Shown here one piece after another: positions 1 to 6,274 of a DNA stretch of 10,436 bases (positions are counted from its first letter, which is position 1; every line of letters begins with the position of its first letter). The DNA is taken from the NCBI GenBank assembly GCA_902478455.1, contig CABSLJ010000078.1, forward strand, positions 1 through 10,436, given 5' to 3'. A model generated the notes under the pieces. It did not search any database. It was not told where the DNA came from and saw nothing but the letters and a program-made list of their open reading frames with translations. The DNA comes from an uncultured Oscillospiraceae bacterium. GTDB taxonomy: Bacteria; Bacillota; Clostridia; Oscillospirales; Acutalibacteraceae. A program made the position numbers and the translations under genes.

Positions 1-357
1 TGCGACGTGCCCTGCTCCGGCCTGGGAATCCTCCGCCGGAAGCCCGAGATTCGCTACAAATCGGCCGATTTGCTTGACAGATTGCCCGATTTGCAGTACC
101 TTATACTGTGTAAATCCGCGGAACTGGTAAAAACAGGGGGAAAGCTCTTCTATTCCACTTGTACCCTCAACCCGGCGGAAAACGGGGAGATTGCCGCGCG
201 CTTTCTGCGCGAGCACGCCGCTTTTGTCCCCAGTCCCTTGGAGCTTCCGCGCGGCATGGCGCGCCTCCCGGGTGAAGGCGCGCATCAGGCGACGCTGATG
301 CCCCACCTGCACGGGACGGACGGCTTCTTTTTCGCCGCATTTCAAAAACTGAGGTGA
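1..357 (+). CDS. rsmB: 16S rRNA (cytosine-5)-methyltransferase RsmB, 3' part only
   Basis: This is the C-terminal 118 codons of an RsmB/Sun-type methyltransferase, which uses S-adenosylmethionine to make m5C967 in 16S rRNA. The reading frame is open from base 1 and the gene starts outside the window. An internal GTG at position 7 is not a real start, because the preceding codons already belong to the motif. Seen: the motif IV sequence DVPCSG (codons 2-7) with its cysteine at codon 5, and motif VI FYSTCTLNP with its cysteine at codon 54. Family knowledge: these two cysteines are the product-release and catalytic residues of RNA m5C methyltransferases. The frame ends at TGA 355-357. The last bases (GAGGTGA) also serve as the ribosome binding site of rlmN, so the two genes are probably coupled. 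Another RNA m5C methyltransferase is possible, but the neighbours match the rsmB-rlmN-prpC-prkC order. Confidence 0.9.
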   Translation, partial: CDVPCSGLGILRRKPEIRYKSADLLDRLPDLQYLILCKSAELVKTGGKLFYSTCTLNPAENGEIAARFLREHAAFVPSPLELPRGMARLPGEGAHQATLMPHLHGTDGFFFAAFQKLR

Positions 358-361
358 TTGC

Positions 362-1420
362 TTGGCCCTGGTGGACATCAAATCCCTGACGCAGCCGGAG
401 CTGACCGCGGCCTTCGGCGAAGCCGGTCAGCCGGCCTACCGCGCCGGTCAGGTTTTCCGCTGGCTGCACGAAAGGGACGCGCTTTCCTTTGAGGAGATGA
501 CCGATCTGCCCAAGGGGCTGCGCGCCGAGCTGGCGGAAAAATATTACATCTCTGTAGCTTTTCTTGAAAAGAAGCTCGTTTCCGCTTATGATGAGACTGA
601 AAAATATTTGTTCCGCCTGCCGGACGGCGAATATGTGGAATCGGTGCTGATGCACTATCACCACGGCTATTCCATCTGTATTTCCACGCAGGTCGGCTGC
701 CGGATGGGCTGCACCTTCTGCGCGACGGGGCAGAGCGGCTTTTCCCGCCATCTGACCCCCTCGGAAATGCTGGCTCAGATTCAGGCGGCCCAGCGGGAAA
801 AGGGTGTGCGCATCTCCCATGTGGTGCTGATGGGCATGGGGGAGCCGCTGGATAATTTTGAGAATGTTTTGCGTTTTCTTGAATTGGTATCCTGCCCCGA
901 GGGCATAAATATTGGCATGAGGCATATTTCTCTTTCCACCTGCGGCGTGGTGGACAAAATCTACGCGCTGGCCGACCGGAGGCTCCAGTTGACCCTTTCG
1001 GTTTCTCTGCATGCGCCGAACGACGAAATCCGCAGAAGGACCATGCCCGTCGCCAGAAAATGGGGGATCGACGAGCTGCTGCGCGCCTGCCGTTATTATG
1101 TGCAGCGCACCGGCCGCCGCATTTCCTTTGAGTACGCCATGATAAGCGGCGTCAATGACAGCGACCAGAACGCCCGGGAGCTCGCAGCGCGGCTGTCCGG
1201 ACTGCTCTGCCACGTCAATCTGATACCGGTCAATCCTGTGGAAAAAACCGGTTACCGCAAGAGCGGTCAGGATCGCCTGACACGCTTTTCGAGGATACTG
1301 GAGCAAAAGGGCCTTACGGTCACGGTCCGCAGAACACTGGGCTCGGACATCAACGCTTCCTGCGGGCAGCTTCGCCGCAGCCATGCAGGATTGGAGGGAA
1401 CCGCGCATGAAAATCGTTAG
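362..1420 (+). CDS. rlmN: Dual-specificity 23S rRNA/tRNA (adenine-C2)-methyltransferase RlmN
   Basis: This is a radical-SAM enzyme of 352 residues, the usual family length. It makes m2A2503 in 23S rRNA and m2A37 in some tRNAs. Seen: the [4Fe-4S]-binding CX3CX2C motif at C113, C117 and C120; a cysteine at C106, seven residues earlier; a GMGEPLDN motif; and a C-terminal SDINASCGQL segment with C334. Family knowledge: the spacing matches E. coli RlmN, where Cys118 precedes the cluster by seven residues and Cys355 is the methyl-carrying residue, so C106 and C334 should be the catalytic pair. The start is TTG at 362, served by GAGGTGA (351-357), which overlaps the rsmB stop. A GTG at 371 is in frame but less well spaced. 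The 3' end overlaps prpC by 14 bases. Cfr resistance enzymes are related, but the context and conserved operon position favour RlmN. Confidence 0.96.
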   Translation: MALVDIKSLTQPELTAAFGEAGQPAYRAGQVFRWLHERDALSFEEMTDLPKGLRAELAEKYYISVAFLEKKLVSAYDETEKYLFRLPDGEYVESVLMHYHHGYSICISTQVGCRMGCTFCATGQSGFSRHLTPSEMLAQIQAAQREKGVRISHVVLMGMGEPLDNFENVLRFLELVSCPEGINIGMRHISLSTCGVVDKIYALADRRLQLTLSVSLHAPNDEIRRRTMPVARKWGIDELLRACRYYVQRTGRRISFEYAMISGVNDSDQNARELAARLSGLLCHVNLIPVNPVEKTGYRKSGQDRLTRFSRILEQKGLTVTVRRTLGSDINASCGQLRRSHAGLEGTAHENR

Positions 1421-2135
1421 CCAAACCGACATCGGGCTTGTGAGGCATTCCAATCAGGATGCCTGCCGGGACGGCGTCCTTCCCGGAGGGGCCGTCTGGG
1501 CCGTCGTGTGCGACGGCATGGGCGGCGCGCAGGGGGGGAACGTCGCCAGTTCGGTCGCGGTGGATATGATCTCCGAGCAGATCACCTCGGCTTACCGTGA
1601 AAACATGAGTGAAAATTCCATTAAGAATCTTTTGACTTCGGCCGTTTACAATGCAAACGCCGCCGTCTTCCGCAAGGCGATGGAGGACACCGCCCTGCTC
1701 GGCATGGGGACGACGGTTGTGCTGGCCCTCATTGCGGACGGCACGGCGTACATCGCCCATGTGGGGGATAGCCGGGCCTATCTGATCACCCCCAATGAAA
1801 TCCGCCAGCTGACCAACGACCACTCTGTGGTTCAGGAAATGATCGACCATGGGGAGCTGACCCATGAACAGGCAAAGGCGCATCCCCGCAAGAACATCAT
1901 CACGCGCGCGCTCGGCGTGGGCGCAGAAGTGACGGCGGATTACAGCGAAACCGCCTTTGGAGAAGAAGACCGCCTGCTTTTATGTTCCGACGGACTAACC
2001 AATTATCTCGACGCCGAAACGCTTTTGTCTCTGTCCTCGCTGGCGGAGCTGGACGATCTCGGCGGGCTGCTTGTGGAGGCCGCCAAGAAGCTGGGCGGCT
2101 CAGACAACATCACGGTGGTTCTGATCGGAAGATGA
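1407..2135 (+). CDS. prpC: PP2C-family serine/threonine phosphatase (PrpC/Stp)
   Basis: This is a metal-dependent PPM/PP2C phosphatase of 242 residues, acting in the cytoplasm. Its expected role is to dephosphorylate PrkC, encoded next, and that kinase's substrates. Seen in order: the N-terminal RHSNQD motif (D18), VCDGMGG (D36, G37), GMGTTVV, HVGDSRAYL (D121), ITRALG, CSDGLTN (D195) and GGSDNITV (D233). Family knowledge: these aspartates bind the two or three Mn/Mg ions at the active site. The ATG at 1407 is chosen because GGAGGG (1393-1398) lies eight bases upstream and the protein then begins MKIVSQTD, as homologues do. The frame could extend up to an ATG at 1383, but that codon has no binding site. 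The gene starts inside the end of rlmN, implying coupling. SpoIIE/RsbU-type phosphatases are excluded by the short single-domain layout and the adjacent kinase. Confidence 0.95.
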   Translation: MKIVSQTDIGLVRHSNQDACRDGVLPGGAVWAVVCDGMGGAQGGNVASSVAVDMISEQITSAYRENMSENSIKNLLTSAVYNANAAVFRKAMEDTALLGMGTTVVLALIADGTAYIAHVGDSRAYLITPNEIRQLTNDHSVVQEMIDHGELTHEQAKAHPRKNIITRALGVGAEVTADYSETAFGEEDRLLLCSDGLTNYLDAETLLSLSSLAELDDLGGLLVEAAKKLGGSDNITVVLIGR

Positions 2136-2160
2136 CAATGTGCAAGGAGTTGATATTCTG

Positions 2161-4233
2161 ATGGATAAGTACACGGGCAAAAAGCTGGACGGCCGCTACG
2201 AAATACACGAGCTTGTGGGCGTGGGCGGCATGGCGTTCGTCTACCGCGCGTACGATACCATTGATGACCGGACGGTCGCGATCAAGATACTCAAGGATGA
2301 GTTCCTGGGCAACGAGGAGTTTATCCGCCGCTTCAAAAACGAATCCAAGGCGATTGCCATCCTCTCCCATCCCAATATTGTAAAGGTCTATGACGTCAGC
2401 TTCGGCGACCGCATCCAGTATATCGTGATGGAATACATCGACGGCATCACCCTGAAGGAATACATCGACCAGCAGCACGACATCAAGTGGAAGGAAGCCG
2501 TCCATTTTACGGTGCAGATTCTGCGCGCGCTGCAGCACGCCCATGAAAAGGGCATTGTCCACCGGGACATCAAGCCGCAGAATATCATGCTGCTGCAGGA
2601 CGGCACCATCAAGGTGACCGATTTCGGCATCGCCCGTTTTTCCAGAAGCGAAACCCGCACCATGACCGATAAGGCCATCGGCTCGGTTCATTATATCGCT
2701 CCCGAGCAGGCCCGCGGGGATTACACCGACGAGAAGGCGGACATCTATTCGGTCGGCGTTATGCTTTATGAAATGCTCACCGGCCAGCTGCCCTTTGAGG
2801 CGGACAACGCCGTCTCGGTCGCTATCATGCAGCTGCAGTCCGACCCGCGTCCGCCCAAGGACATCAATCCCGCCATTCCCGACGGACTCGAGGAAATCAC
2901 CCTCAAGGCCATGCAGAAGGACCCGGCGCAGCGCTACCAGTCGGCGGCCGACATGCTCCGGGACATCGAGCAGTTCCGCCGCAATCCCAGCATCCGCTTT
3001 CAATATAAGTATTTCATCGACGAAAAACCCACCAAGTACGTGGATGCCATCAACAACGTCAAGAAACCGGTCACCGGACCGGTCAGCTATGACGACGGTT
3101 ACAATTACGAGGTGGAGGAGACCGCCAAGACGAAATCGTCCGCCGTGCCCATCATCGGCGGCATCGCCGTGGCCTTTCTGCTGTTCGCCATCGTTTTCGG
3201 CATGATCGCCCTCTTCCGTTCCTGTCAGGACGATGGACCCAAGGATGTCGACCTGCCCAACTTCGTCGGTCAAAAGTATGAGGACATCCTCAAACAGGCG
3301 AGCGAAGGGGTCTATCAGTTCCAGTTTGAACCCAGCTTTGCATGGGACAGCACCAAGGCCGAGGGCGTGGTGCTCGCTCAGGATCCCAAAAGCACCAGTG
3401 AAAGCGGAAAACTTGTCAAGGAGAATTCCAACGTCAAGCTGACGATCAATCGGCAGGGAGACACCATCCCCGTTCCCGACGTAACCGGTCTGAGCGAACA
3501 GGAGGCCATCGATAGACTCAAGCAGGAAGGCTTCCAAAACTATCAGGTGATTGAAGTCTTTGACGAAGAGACCGCCGAGGGCTATGTGGTGGAGACCAAC
3601 CCCATGAAGGAGACCGAGGCTGTCCCGGATACCGAAATCAGTATCATGGTCAGCAAGGGCCCGCAGGAGGAGGATGTCACCATCCCGCCCATCATCGGAC
3701 TGACCCTGGAGCAGGCCCGGCAGACGCTGGAGGCGGCCGGCCTCAAGCTCGGCACCCAAACGCCCCAGGCGTCCGACAAGGCGGAGGGCACCGTGCTCGA
3801 CTGCGACCCGCCGCTGAATACCAAGGTTCCCAAGGATACGATGGTCAACGTCACCGTCAGCGATGGTAAGGGAATCGAACGTACCAAGGAAATCTTCATC
3901 GAGCTGCCCGCAGACGTAAGCTATTCCCTCTCTCTGACCATCACCCTGGAAGACGGCAGCATCGTGGAGGAAAAGAAGGTCATGCCCTCCAACGGCTATT
4001 ACACCTTCCGGCCGACCGGAACCGGCGTGAAGAGGTATATTGTCTATCTGGACGGCCAGAGATACCATGTCTACGAAGTTGATTTCACCCAGGAGGGGCA
4101 GGCGGGCGTCACGCCGATTGAACAAAATCCGTTCGTCCCCGAAACGCCTTCCGAGCCCCCGGCCTCCTCCAGTCCGTCCTCCTCGGAAGAGAGCGATCCC
4201 TCGGGAGAGTCTCCCGAGGATCAGGAGGATTGA
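2161..4233 (+). CDS. prkC: PASTA-domain serine/threonine protein kinase PrkC
   Basis: This is a membrane-spanning Hanks-type kinase of 690 residues that senses peptidoglycan fragments or lipid II outside the cell. Family knowledge: it phosphorylates cell-wall, translation and germination targets. Seen: a kinase domain at about 13-275 with glycine loop GVGGMAFVY, Lys42 in VAIKIL, HRDIKPQN (D136), DFG (154-156), threonines in the activation loop (T165, T167, T169) and APEQ; a juxtamembrane linker; one membrane helix at about 328-352; and three PASTA repeats at about 362-430, 434-500 and 504-570. After PASTA3 comes about 85 residues of beta-rich sequence (572-655), then a tail rich in Ser, Pro and Glu (657-690). 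The ATG at 2161 is preferred: AAGGAG (2144-2149) precedes it and the protein starts MDKYTGKKLDGRYEI as in the family. The upstream GTG at 2140 lies before that binding site. The gap to prpC is 25 bases. The post-PASTA module is unusual. Confidence 0.96.
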   Translation: MDKYTGKKLDGRYEIHELVGVGGMAFVYRAYDTIDDRTVAIKILKDEFLGNEEFIRRFKNESKAIAILSHPNIVKVYDVSFGDRIQYIVMEYIDGITLKEYIDQQHDIKWKEAVHFTVQILRALQHAHEKGIVHRDIKPQNIMLLQDGTIKVTDFGIARFSRSETRTMTDKAIGSVHYIAPEQARGDYTDEKADIYSVGVMLYEMLTGQLPFEADNAVSVAIMQLQSDPRPPKDINPAIPDGLEEITLKAMQKDPAQRYQSAADMLRDIEQFRRNPSIRFQYKYFIDEKPTKYVDAINNVKKPVTGPVSYDDGYNYEVEETAKTKSSAVPIIGGIAVAFLLFAIVFGMIALFRSCQDDGPKDVDLPNFVGQKYEDILKQASEGVYQFQFEPSFAWDSTKAEGVVLAQDPKSTSESGKLVKENSNVKLTINRQGDTIPVPDVTGLSEQEAIDRLKQEGFQNYQVIEVFDEETAEGYVVETNPMKETEAVPDTEISIMVSKGPQEEDVTIPPIIGLTLEQARQTLEAAGLKLGTQTPQASDKAEGTVLDCDPPLNTKVPKDTMVNVTVSDGKGIERTKEIFIELPADVSYSLSLTITLEDGSIVEEKKVMPSNGYYTFRPTGTGVKRYIVYLDGQRYHVYEVDFTQEGQAGVTPIEQNPFVPETPSEPPASSSPSSSEESDPSGESPEDQED
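4199..4219 (+). other. Strong RNA hairpin at the prkC-rsgA junction
   Basis: The arms CCTCGGGAGA (4199-4208) and TCTCCCGAGG (4210-4219) are perfect complements. In RNA this would fold as at least eight pairs with a five-base loop. GAT (4195-4197) and ATC (4220-4222) add three more pairs beyond a bulged C. The hairpin lies in the last codons of prkC and ends directly before the AGGAGG at 4223-4228. No T-run follows, so it is not a simple intrinsic terminator. It could affect rsgA translation or mark an RNA-processing or stability point. That role is inference. Confidence 0.5.
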
Positions 4234-4249
4234 GCCCGTGGAGGAAAGG

Positions 4250-5143
4250 ATGCAGACGACCGAACAAACAGGACGATTGCTCAAAGGAATCGGCGGCTTC
4301 TATTATGTGGAAGCCGCCGACGCCATATATGAATGCAAGGCGCGGGGCGTCTTCCGCAAGCAGAAGGAAAGCCCCTTGGCCGGAGACCTGGTGCGCATCG
4401 GCGTGCGGGAGGACGGTTCGGGAACCATTCTGGAGATTTTTCCGCGAAAGAACGAACTGATCCGTCCGCCCGTCTCCAACCTCGACCAGCTGCTCATCGT
4501 CGCCGCCACACGCGACCCGTCCCCCAGCACGCTGGTCATCGATAAAATGATCGCCGCCGCCGTCTACAAGGAAATCGCCCCCGTGCTGGTGATCACCAAA
4601 TCCGACCTCGACGACACCGGACCACTTGAGGAGATTTATCGGCGCGCCGGCGTGCGCACCATCGTCTTTTCCGCGGTCACGCGCCAGGGCCTGCAAGAGC
4701 TTCAGGAATGCCTTTCGGGGAAGATCAGCGCGTTCACCGGAAACTCCGGCGTGGGCAAGTCGTCGCTGCTCAACTGTGTGGATTCTCGGCTTACATTGAA
4801 AACGGGGGACATCAGCAAAAAGCTGGGGAGAGGGCGGCACACCACACGTCAGGTGGAGCTTTTCCGGTTGCCGCAGGGCGGTTATGTGGCCGACACGCCC
4901 GGTTTTTCCACCGTTGACTTGGAGCGGTATGAAATCATCCGCAAAGATGCGCTCGCCTCCTGCTTTGAGGAATTTTTGCCTTACCTCGGCCGCTGTCGGT
5001 TCACCTCCTGTTCGCATACCTGCGAAAAGGGCTGCGCCGTTCTGGACGCCGTGACGCGAGAGGAGATTCATCCCTCCCGCCATGAGAGCTACAAGGCTAT
5101 GTACCGGGAAGTAAAGGATTTAAAGGAATGGGAACTGAAATGA
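4250..5143 (+). CDS. rsgA: Ribosome small-subunit biogenesis GTPase RsgA (YloQ/CpgA)
   Basis: This is a circularly permuted GTPase of 297 residues that checks late 30S subunit maturation. Seen: an N-terminal OB-fold region (about 1-70) containing NELIRPPVSNLDQ; the guanine motif TKSD (116-119); SAVT (G5-like, about 141-144); the P-loop GNSGVGKS (164-171); the GRGRHTTR switch region; DTPG (215-218); and a C-terminal zinc site with C249, C254, H256 and C262 spaced CX4CXHX5C. The order G4-G5-G1-G3 is the hallmark of this permuted family. In B. subtilis the homologue CpgA is also a PrkC substrate, which fits its place after prkC. The ATG at 4250 follows GGAGG (4240-4244). An in-frame GTG at 4238 has an even better AGGAGG (4223-4228) nine bases upstream and would add four residues, so the exact start is uncertain. 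The stop overlaps the thiN start. Confidence 0.96.
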   Translation: MQTTEQTGRLLKGIGGFYYVEAADAIYECKARGVFRKQKESPLAGDLVRIGVREDGSGTILEIFPRKNELIRPPVSNLDQLLIVAATRDPSPSTLVIDKMIAAAVYKEIAPVLVITKSDLDDTGPLEEIYRRAGVRTIVFSAVTRQGLQELQECLSGKISAFTGNSGVGKSSLLNCVDSRLTLKTGDISKKLGRGRHTTRQVELFRLPQGGYVADTPGFSTVDLERYEIIRKDALASCFEEFLPYLGRCRFTSCSHTCEKGCAVLDAVTREEIHPSRHESYKAMYREVKDLKEWELK

Positions 5144-5766
5144 ACAGATGCGTGCTCATCGGATCGGCTCCGGTTGCGCGCCCGGAGCTGCAAAAGGCCT
5201 GGCTTACGCCGGAGGACACCGTCATTTGCGCCGACGGCGGGCTCAGAACCGCTCAGGCAATGGGAATAAAGCCGGACCTGTTGCTCGGGGACTTTGATTC
5301 CTACGACGGCGAGCTGCCGGAGGATGTGGAAATCATCCGCCTGCCTACCCACAAAGATGATACCGACATGATGTTTGCCGCGAAGGAGGCGCTTTCCCGC
5401 GGCTTTACTGATTTTCTCATCCTGGGCGGTCTCGGCGGACGGCTGGACCACACAATGGCCAACCTGTGCGTGCTCTCCTTTCTGGCCCTCCAGGGCGCCA
5501 GCGCCCTGCTGCGGGATGAAAAGAACGAGGCTTTGGTGCTTCCCTCCGGCCGGCTCAAAATTACCGAGCGGCAGGGGGAGATGATCTCGGTCTTTCCCTT
5601 TGGAGCGCCCACCTGCACCGTCACTTATGAAGGGCTGGAATATCCGCTCGAGGACGCCGTGCTCTACAACGAAATTCCTTTGGGGGTCAGCAACCGGATA
5701 TTGACCGAAAAGGCCTGGATTCAGGTGCAAAACGGGCCGGCTTTGATCCTGCTTTCAAAAGATTGA
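5140..5766 (+). CDS. thiN: Thiamine pyrophosphokinase
   Basis: This 208-residue cytoplasmic enzyme transfers pyrophosphate from ATP to thiamine, giving thiamine pyrophosphate. Seen: ADGG (31-34), PDLLLGDFDS (45-54), the acidic KDDTD motif (72-76) and the GGLGGRLDH loop (96-104). These are the signature substrate- and metal-binding segments of the TPK catalytic domain. A shorter beta-rich C-terminal domain follows. The ATG at 5140 overlaps the rsgA stop as ATGA, the classic arrangement for coupled translation, and gives the family-like start MNRCVLIG. An in-frame ATG at 5128 would add four residues and is a possible alternative. In B. subtilis rpe sits between rsgA and thiN. Here there is no room for it. 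Confidence 0.95.
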   Translation: MNRCVLIGSAPVARPELQKAWLTPEDTVICADGGLRTAQAMGIKPDLLLGDFDSYDGELPEDVEIIRLPTHKDDTDMMFAAKEALSRGFTDFLILGGLGGRLDHTMANLCVLSFLALQGASALLRDEKNEALVLPSGRLKITERQGEMISVFPFGAPTCTVTYEGLEYPLEDAVLYNEIPLGVSNRILTEKAWIQVQNGPALILLSKD

Positions 5767-5793
5767 CACCTTTTTCCGCCTCCTGTGTATACT
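5763..5793 (+). promoter_or_regulatory. Possible sigma-A-type promoter at the thiN stop codon
   Basis: TTGACA (5763-5768), a perfect -35 box, overlaps the thiN stop codon. TATACT (5788-5793), one mismatch from the -10 consensus, follows. The 19-base spacer is longer than the ideal 17, which weakens the case. It would serve the small membrane-protein gene and spoVM downstream. I found no convincing sigma-E promoter in this gap. Confidence 0.35.
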
Positions 5794-5854
5794 GTTATTA
5801 AGACCGGGAGCAGTCAGATGCCCAGGATACATACAGAGGGTGGCGGTGAGAAGA

Positions 5855-5998
5855 ATGAGTGTTTATCGCAGGCAGGGGCAATTGGCCCTGACCTTTGCAG
5901 TGGGACTGACCGTTTCCTGTTTTTTTCCGCAGCGTTTTGTCATCACGCTGGTGGCCATCGTCATGATTGTTTTGGCCATCGCTCTGATGAAATGCTGA
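5855..5998 (+). CDS. Small two-helix membrane protein, unknown function
   Basis: This is a 47-codon open frame between thiN and spoVM. I do not recognise the family. Seen: a basic start (R5, R6), a hydrophobic stretch at about 9-24, a short FPQR turn (24-27), a second very hydrophobic stretch at about 28-44, and a KC ending. It should be a hairpin-like membrane protein with both ends on the same side, probably the cytoplasm given the basic N-terminus. The ATG at 5855 follows GGTGAG (5845-5850). An in-frame GTG at 5846 with GAGGG (5836-5840) upstream would add the residues MRR, so the start is uncertain. It ends 40 bases before the spoVM start, and the two are likely co-transcribed. The position suggests a sporulation or membrane role, but this is inference only. 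Chance coding is the alternative; two clean hydrophobic helices and two plausible binding sites argue against it. Confidence 0.6.
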   Translation: MSVYRRQGQLALTFAVGLTVSCFFPQRFVITLVAIVMIVLAIALMKC

Positions 5999-6038
5999 GT
6001 CAACAAAACTTGTTTTCCAAAAACAGGAGGGCTGCATG

Positions 6039-6128
6039 ATGAAAATCGTCGTGATCAAGAGCAACAAGCTGATGGGCTTCTTTCTCCGGAAGATGTTCGG
6101 CATCAAAAAGGAGCCGCAGCAGGCTTAG
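6039..6128 (+). CDS. spoVM: Stage V sporulation protein M (SpoVM), coat-anchoring amphipathic peptide
   Basis: This 29-residue protein begins MKIVVIKSNKLMGFF and continues LRKMFGIKKE. Aligned without gaps to B. subtilis SpoVM (26 residues), it shares M1, K2, I6, K7, K10, G13, R17, M19 and G21, and it has the same basic amphipathic-helix design. Family knowledge: SpoVM is made in the mother cell, lies in the outer forespore membrane, recognises its positive curvature, and recruits SpoIVA to start coat and cortex assembly. Support from context: B. subtilis spoVM also lies just after thiN, and spoIVA is encoded downstream in this window. The binding site AGGAGG (6025-6030) is perfect. The second of two adjacent ATGs (6039) gives eight-base spacing and the family-like start; the first (6036) would add one Met. 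Odd point: residue 9 is Asn, where B. subtilis has Pro9. The gene is short enough to be missed by automatic callers. Confidence 0.85.
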   Translation: MKIVVIKSNKLMGFFLRKMFGIKKEPQQA

Positions 6129-6180
6129 CCTTTTGGTCTGAAGGGCCGCATGGTGCAAAAGAGAAGTGAAAAAGTTTTTG

Positions 6181-6211
6181 GCCGACTGCCGCGGGCAGCC
6201 GGCTTTTTTTT
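6181..6211 (+). terminator. Rho-independent terminator after spoVM
   Basis: The arms GCCGACTGCC (6181-6190) and GGCAGCCGGC (6194-6203) pair with one A-C mismatch around a GCG loop, followed by eight Ts (6204-6211). This is a textbook intrinsic terminator. It separates the thiN/spoVM transcript from the sipL gene, so sipL needs its own promoter. Confidence 0.9.
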
Positions 6212-6240
6212 GCATAAATGGGACATGGAGGGAATACACA
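6212..6240 (+). promoter_or_regulatory. Candidate sigma-E promoter for the SPOCS/LysM gene
   Basis: GCATAAA (6212-6218) matches five of seven positions of the sigma-E -35 consensus KMATATT. AATACACA (6233-6240) matches six of eight positions of the -10 consensus CATACAMT. The spacer is 14 bases, as expected. It lies just after a terminator and just before the SD (AGGAG, 6259-6263) of a gene whose C. difficile homologue is made under sigma-E. The match is by eye and not perfect. Confidence 0.45.
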
Positions 6241-6274
6241 TGAGATAGAAAAGGAAAAAGGAGAGATAGCCTTT

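Noticed and set aside
167..1453. A 428-codon minus-strand frame opposite rsmB, rlmN and the start of prpC
   Set aside because: It crosses three well-supported genes, has no recognisable domain, and is explained as a shadow of rlmN.
2110..4284. A 724-codon open frame on the minus strand opposite prkC
   Set aside because: It mirrors a clearly conserved kinase in a GC-rich gene, matches no family I recognise, and arises because the codon bias of prkC suppresses stops on the other strand.
5810..5837. Possible sigma-E promoter with CATACA at 5830
   Set aside because: The -35 region (GCAGTCA) matches poorly, and the start site would fall at the start codon region of the small membrane-protein gene.
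5785..6039. An 84-codon + strand frame overlapping the small membrane protein and the spoVM start
   Set aside because: Its composition (Cys, His, Gly-rich, no helix pattern) is not protein-like, it lacks a good ribosome binding site, and the alternative frame gives two clean hydrophobic helices.
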